From the NCBI GenBank assembly GCA_020346325.1, contig CP070782.1:6468930-6504917 (forward strand): a stretch of 35,988 nt of DNA. Direction: 5' to 3'. Positions 32,600-35,988 of the stretch are shown here, in pieces. Within the stretch, counting starts at the first letter, position 1, and the number at the start of each line of letters is the position of its first letter. A program made the translations under genes and the position numbers. A model generated the notes under the pieces. That model worked only from the letters and a program-made list of their open reading frames with translations, was not told where the DNA came from and did not search any database. The stretch comes from Phycisphaerales bacterium (lineage in GTDB: Bacteria > Planctomycetota > Phycisphaerae > Sedimentisphaerales > Anaerobacaceae).

Positions 32600-34096
32600 T
32601 CAAGTCTTCTTCGGCTGGCGGCCCCCATAGTAGGGATAGCGATCGAAGACGTCACCTCGGCCCTGGACGCGCGGATCTTTCGTGTCGGTCAGTTCTGCCA
32701 TCAGCGTCGAGGCCAGCTTGTTCTTGACGGTCACGTACTCGGGTCGGTCGGCGACGTTGTTGAGCTGGTCCGGGTCTTGGCGCAGGTCGTAGAGTTCTTC
32801 GGCCGGTCGTTTCTCGAACGCCAGTTCGAAGAGCCGCTTCACGTCCGGATCGTCGCGGTGCTCCATCATGTAGGTTTTCGATGGCGCGCCATCGATGTCG
32901 CCGTACGCTCGGTTGCTGTAGTAGGGTTCTCCGCCGTCGACGGGATGGCCTGCGGGCCAACGTTGCGGCTTGAAGTTGCGGATGTAGAGGAACTCGTGCG
33001 TTCGGATCGCGCGGCAAGGGTAGCCCAAACCATCTTTGCGGACCCAGGCGTGACGTTCCTTGCCCGTTAGGACGTGGTCGCGCCGGCGATCGACACAACC
33101 GGATTTCTTGGACGTCAAAATATCCAGGAAACTTCGGCCCGTCATCTCGGCAGTTGGCTCCAGACCGGCCGCTTCCAGGAAGGTTGGTGCCAGGTCCTGC
33201 AAGCTGATGAAATCTTCGACGGTCCGGCCGGCCTTGACGTACGCGGGCCACCGGACGGCCAACGGAACGTTGGTTCCCAGGTCGTACAGATTGCTCTTGC
33301 AGCGCGGAAAGGGCAACCCGTTGTCGCCCGTGATGACAACCATTGTGTCGTCCAGTGCGTCCCGCTCGGCGAGCAGAGTCAGCAGTTCCCCTACTTCGCG
33401 GTCGAAACGCTGTACCTCCCAGTAGTAGTCGCAGATGTCTTTCCGCACCGTCTCACTATCGGGCAGGCAGGCCGGCACCTCGACCTCGTCCGAGTTCATG
33501 CCGCTCTGGACTCCGGACTCCCAGGTGTAGCTGCGATGCGGGTCCTGGCTGCCAAACCAGAAGCAGAACGGCGTTCCTTCGGGGCGGGCCTCCAGAAAGG
33601 TCACGAAGTCTTTGAACTGCGGCCCGGCCGGGTTCCGCGTCCTGCCACCGGGTTCGTTCCGACCCGGGCCCCAACCTTTGCGCGTATAGCCGACGTGATA
33701 GCCGGCCGCTTCGAGCAGATCCGGATACACCGCGAACTTGCTCGGCAGCGTACTCCAGAGGTTGCCGCCTTCTTCCAGACGCCAGTGCCATTGCCCCGTG
33801 ACAATCGAGCCGCGCGAAGGCGTGCAGGAAGGAGCCGTCACGAACGCGTTGTCAAACAGGATCCCTTCACGCGCGACGCGGTCGAACGTGGGCGTCTTGA
33901 CGACCTTGTCGCCGGCAATACTCGCATGGGGCCACGACCAGTCGTCGGCAATACAGAACAGAATATTGGGTCTCTGCTTCGCGCGGCCGCTGCCCGTCCA
34001 CAGCTGCATAGGGTGACAGCCGGGGACGCCTATAGAGCCGGCTCCCAACCCCACGGTCTTCAGAAAGTCTCGACGCGTGCTGCCCGGTGCCTTCAT
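32600..34096 (-). CDS. Tat-exported sulfatase
   Basis: A 498-residue sulfatase that should remove sulfate esters from glycans. It opens with a Tat signal (STRRDFLKTVGLGAG, Arg8-Arg9) and possibly a lipoprotein cysteine at Cys27 (GVPGC). The catalytic C-T-P-S-R (Cys91) lies in APSCTPSRGSIVTGQ and is the site converted to formylglycine. NILFCIADDWSWPH (Asp51-Asp52) and TGDNGLPFPR supply metal ligands. The C-terminal part ends DLRQDPDQLNNVADRPEY, as is usual for the family. ATG 34096 follows AAGGAAA. ATG 34120 is possible, and the long frame upstream to 34477 is not conserved. A maturase gene is not in this window. Confidence 0.92.
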   Translation of the reverse strand: MKAPGSTRRDFLKTVGLGAGSIGVPGCHPMQLWTGSGRAKQRPNILFCIADDWSWPHASIAGDKVVKTPTFDRVAREGILFDNAFVTAPSCTPSRGSIVTGQWHWRLEEGGNLWSTLPSKFAVYPDLLEAAGYHVGYTRKGWGPGRNEPGGRTRNPAGPQFKDFVTFLEARPEGTPFCFWFGSQDPHRSYTWESGVQSGMNSDEVEVPACLPDSETVRKDICDYYWEVQRFDREVGELLTLLAERDALDDTMVVITGDNGLPFPRCKSNLYDLGTNVPLAVRWPAYVKAGRTVEDFISLQDLAPTFLEAAGLEPTAEMTGRSFLDILTSKKSGCVDRRRDHVLTGKERHAWVRKDGLGYPCRAIRTHEFLYIRNFKPQRWPAGHPVDGGEPYYSNRAYGDIDGAPSKTYMMEHRDDPDVKRLFELAFEKRPAEELYDLRQDPDQLNNVADRPEYVTVKNKLASTLMAELTDTKDPRVQGRGDVFDRYPYYGGRQPKKT

Positions 34097-34227
34097 TCGG
34101 GTTTCCTTTCTTTCAACCATGGTTTTGTGTTTCGGGGCTTTCCCGCCAGGACACGCCTCGAACGGGCGATATTCGGAAGGACTGCCGCGCGCTGAAGAAT
34201 CAGCCAAGAGACTCGGCTGTCCTATGG

Positions 34228-34233
34228 TATAAT
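34228..34233 (+). promoter_or_regulatory. Extended -10 promoter for the thioredoxin-domain gene
   Basis: TGGTATAAT (34225-34233) has a perfect TATAAT with the upstream TG of an extended -10. No good -35 hexamer is present, which is acceptable for this promoter class. It lies about 90 bases before the start at 34323, in the region divergent from the sulfatase. Confidence 0.5.
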
Positions 34234-34322
34234 TGTAAGCGTGGAAATCGCGAGAAGCCAGGAGTATCTGGGCGAGATCAATTGAACCGATGCGACCGAA
34301 CGCCTGGAGAAGGAGGTGTATT

Positions 34323-35988
34323 GTGGCGGACATCCAACGTAGAGATAACTGGAAAGCAGCCATGCTTGGTCTGTGGGCGGTGCTGACCGTATTTCCCGCC
34401 GTGGGATCGGCTTTGCCGACAGCCGACCAGATGCTCGCAGAACTACAGAACATTCCCTTGCCTGACAAGGCGATCAATGATCGTGGTCATCTGATCGAGG
34501 CGCTGGTGAAGTATGTCGGCGAGTATACGACACTGGCCGCGCGGTTCCGCCAGCAGTTTCCCGAACACCCGCAGGCGGCTGAGATCGGCGATCGGGAAGT
34601 CTCGATGGTCGTGCAGATCCGAGCGATGGCGCCGTCCCCCCGATGGGATGAACATCTGGCGCGGCTGCAGCAATGGAACCCCGAACCGGTGGCGCGGAAT
34701 CCAGCCTATCGCCGGGAGCGATTGGTATCTCTCTGGAGTCGGGTCTCGGCGGCCCGCACCGAGTCGACCGAGGCGTTTCAGGAGGCTTGCTGTCAGGGTT
34801 TCAATTGGGCCGAGATAAATGCCGACTACGCCCGGGCCGGCGACTTCGCTTATCACATCGTCACGGAGATCGGTAAGGCTGGCACACAGGTCGAATTGAT
34901 GGAGTGGTTCGAGCGGTTCCAACGGGCGTTTCCCGATGACCCGCGCAGCCAGGTGCTGCCCAATCGGGAGCCGGCTGTCCGATCTCCACAGCCGGTGACG
35001 CTGACGTTCGAAGATGTTCAGGGGCAGACCATCGAAACGGCTTTGCTCCGGGACAAGGTCGTCGTGATCGATTTCTGGGTGACCTGGTGTGGTCCGTGTC
35101 ACGCTGCCGCCGAGCGTCTGAAAGAATTGTATGCCAAGTGCAAGGATGCGGGTCGACTGGAGATCGTCGGTGTCAACATGAACGCGGAGAGAAAGGATGT
35201 CGAGGAATTCCTGGCTGAGCATCCTTATCCCTGGCCGATCGTCTGGGAGGCGAAGGGTTGCTATTCGACCCGTTGGCGATTCAGCGCGATTCCGCGTTTC
35301 CTCATCATCGATCAGAAGGGGGTTCTGCGATTCAATGGCAACACAGGCCAGATCTGCGATGAAGTGCTCAAATATCTCGACCCCGAAGCCATGCGCGTCA
35401 ATAAGGGCAAGGCCGGCCTTCCGGACGGTGTCCTGGAACCTCTGACCAGGCCCGGGGCCTCGGCGGACGAGATGTTCGAGGCCCTTGGCAGCGCCGCCGA
35501 ACCGGATTGGGACGCCGTCTCGGCCCAGGTGGGCGAAGAGGCGGCCCGCGAAGTGTTCCCGTTGTGTCAGGCCGCGCATGCCGCGAAGCTCTGCCGGGCG
35601 GCGTGGGCTTTTCTCCAGCGGTATCCCCAAGATGCACGCTGCGACCGCGTGCTGGAGATCTGGGCCGGCTGGATCAACGACAGGGAAATGGCGGCCAATC
35701 CGCAGGTCGTTGCCCGAGTGGTGGGTGACGATCACCCGGATTTCGCACGCCAGGTTCAAACGTTGCGAGCCGGGTTCGGGCAGCGGCATGCTCGGCTGAT
35801 CGATCTGGCCGAGTTGATTCGTGACGCGGAGCAAGCGAAGATCCTGGGCCGCGAAGCCGAGGTCTATGCGGCCATCAAGAAGCGCCTGATCGACTTCTGC
35901 GAAGCCCAACCCGACGACCGGCTCAATGTACCGGCCTATTTCCGCGTGATGGCGGCGCTGGAGCAGGCCTATACCGATCGTGATCCAG
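34323..35988 (+). CDS. TlpA-like thioredoxin-domain protein (3' truncated)
   Basis: GTG 34323 has a perfect AGGAGG (34311-34316) 6 bases upstream, and the frame stays open for 555 codons to the window end. After a signal peptide (about 10-31, ending GSALP), residues about 35-225 are helical and resemble no family I know. Then comes a TlpA/ResA-type thioredoxin domain (about 230-360): VTLTFEDVQGQTIETALL, VVVIDFWVTWCGPCHAAAER (Cys256-G-P-Cys259) and FSAIPRFLIIDQKGVLRFNG. A helical C-terminal part of at least 190 residues follows and runs off the window. It should be a periplasmic disulfide reductase or redox protein. Proteins with such extended TlpA domains are common in Planctomycetota. Confidence 0.88.
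   Translation, partial: MADIQRRDNWKAAMLGLWAVLTVFPAVGSALPTADQMLAELQNIPLPDKAINDRGHLIEALVKYVGEYTTLAARFRQQFPEHPQAAEIGDREVSMVVQIRAMAPSPRWDEHLARLQQWNPEPVARNPAYRRERLVSLWSRVSAARTESTEAFQEACCQGFNWAEINADYARAGDFAYHIVTEIGKAGTQVELMEWFERFQRAFPDDPRSQVLPNREPAVRSPQPVTLTFEDVQGQTIETALLRDKVVVIDFWVTWCGPCHAAAERLKELYAKCKDAGRLEIVGVNMNAERKDVEEFLAEHPYPWPIVWEAKGCYSTRWRFSAIPRFLIIDQKGVLRFNGNTGQICDEVLKYLDPEAMRVNKGKAGLPDGVLEPLTRPGASADEMFEALGSAAEPDWDAVSAQVGEEAAREVFPLCQAAHAAKLCRAAWAFLQRYPQDARCDRVLEIWAGWINDREMAANPQVVARVVGDDHPDFARQVQTLRAGFGQRHARLIDLAELIRDAEQAKILGREAEVYAAIKKRLIDFCEAQPDDRLNVPAYFRVMAALEQAYTDRDP

Noticed and set aside
34443..35909. A 488-codon open frame on the - strand across the thioredoxin-domain gene
   Set aside because: The + strand frame has a perfect ribosome-binding site, signal peptide and CGPC thioredoxin motif. 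The - strand product is low-complexity, rich in Arg, Pro, His and Leu, and is a shadow.
1..35988. CRISPR arrays, tRNA or rRNA genes, insertion sequences, phage genes
   Set aside because: No regularly spaced repeats, tRNA-like cloverleaf, rRNA segments, transposase motifs or integrase motifs were recognised anywhere in the window.

Overview
The window looks like a chromosomal segment from a Planctomycetota bacterium, most likely a Phycisphaerae/Sedimentisphaerales-type lineage. The reasons are the exosortase with three cognate PEP-CTERM proteins (two ending in the V/I-P-x-P-G-A-I-x-L-G tail style of that group), a Tat-exported sulfatase, a class II ribonucleotide reductase, a TlpA-like protein with long extensions, and a lipoprotein export gene that implies a two-membrane envelope. 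This assignment is inference; no rRNA or marker gene is present.

Layout. (1) 1-12304, all + strand, tightly packed or overlapping: an exopolysaccharide (EPS) assembly operon. It holds at least seven complete glycosyltransferases (GT2 and GT4 types), an internally deleted GT2, a polysaccharide pyruvyl transferase, a nitroreductase, an O-antigen ligase/polymerase-like membrane protein and an Alg14/Alg13-like (PssD/PssE) pair. (2) 12909-24043, + strand: the sorting and initiation core. It holds an exosortase, a Wzz/BY-kinase fusion, a phosphoglycosyl transferase, a 1443-residue membrane-anchored TPR protein and a stand-alone LuxR-type HTH protein. (3) 24044-28714: accessory region with three PEP-CTERM substrates, one or two doubtful small ORFs, a clear terminator, two good sigma70-like promoters and a duplicated hairpin. 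(4) 28715-30341, - strand: a Wza-like export lipoprotein and a membrane protein of unknown function. (5) 30710-end: nrdJ, a Tat-exported sulfatase on the - strand, and a divergent, 3'-truncated thioredoxin-domain protein.

The most striking feature is that the exosortase (12909-14909) and the sugar-phosphate initiating transferase (17290-19008) both carry a similar N-terminal module: a sugar-nucleotidyltransferase-like domain followed by left-handed beta-helix hexapeptide repeats. In both copies the catalytic signature of the nucleotidyltransferase is degraded or missing. One reading is that a shared pseudo-enzyme module co-localises or co-regulates protein sorting and polysaccharide initiation. 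The Wzz/BY-kinase gene lies between the two fusions.

Together the genes would start an undecaprenyl-linked glycan, elongate and decorate it, polymerise it under BY-kinase control, export it through the Wza-like channel, and sort PEP-CTERM proteins to the cell surface. No Wzx flippase is visible, so the locus probably continues upstream of base 1.
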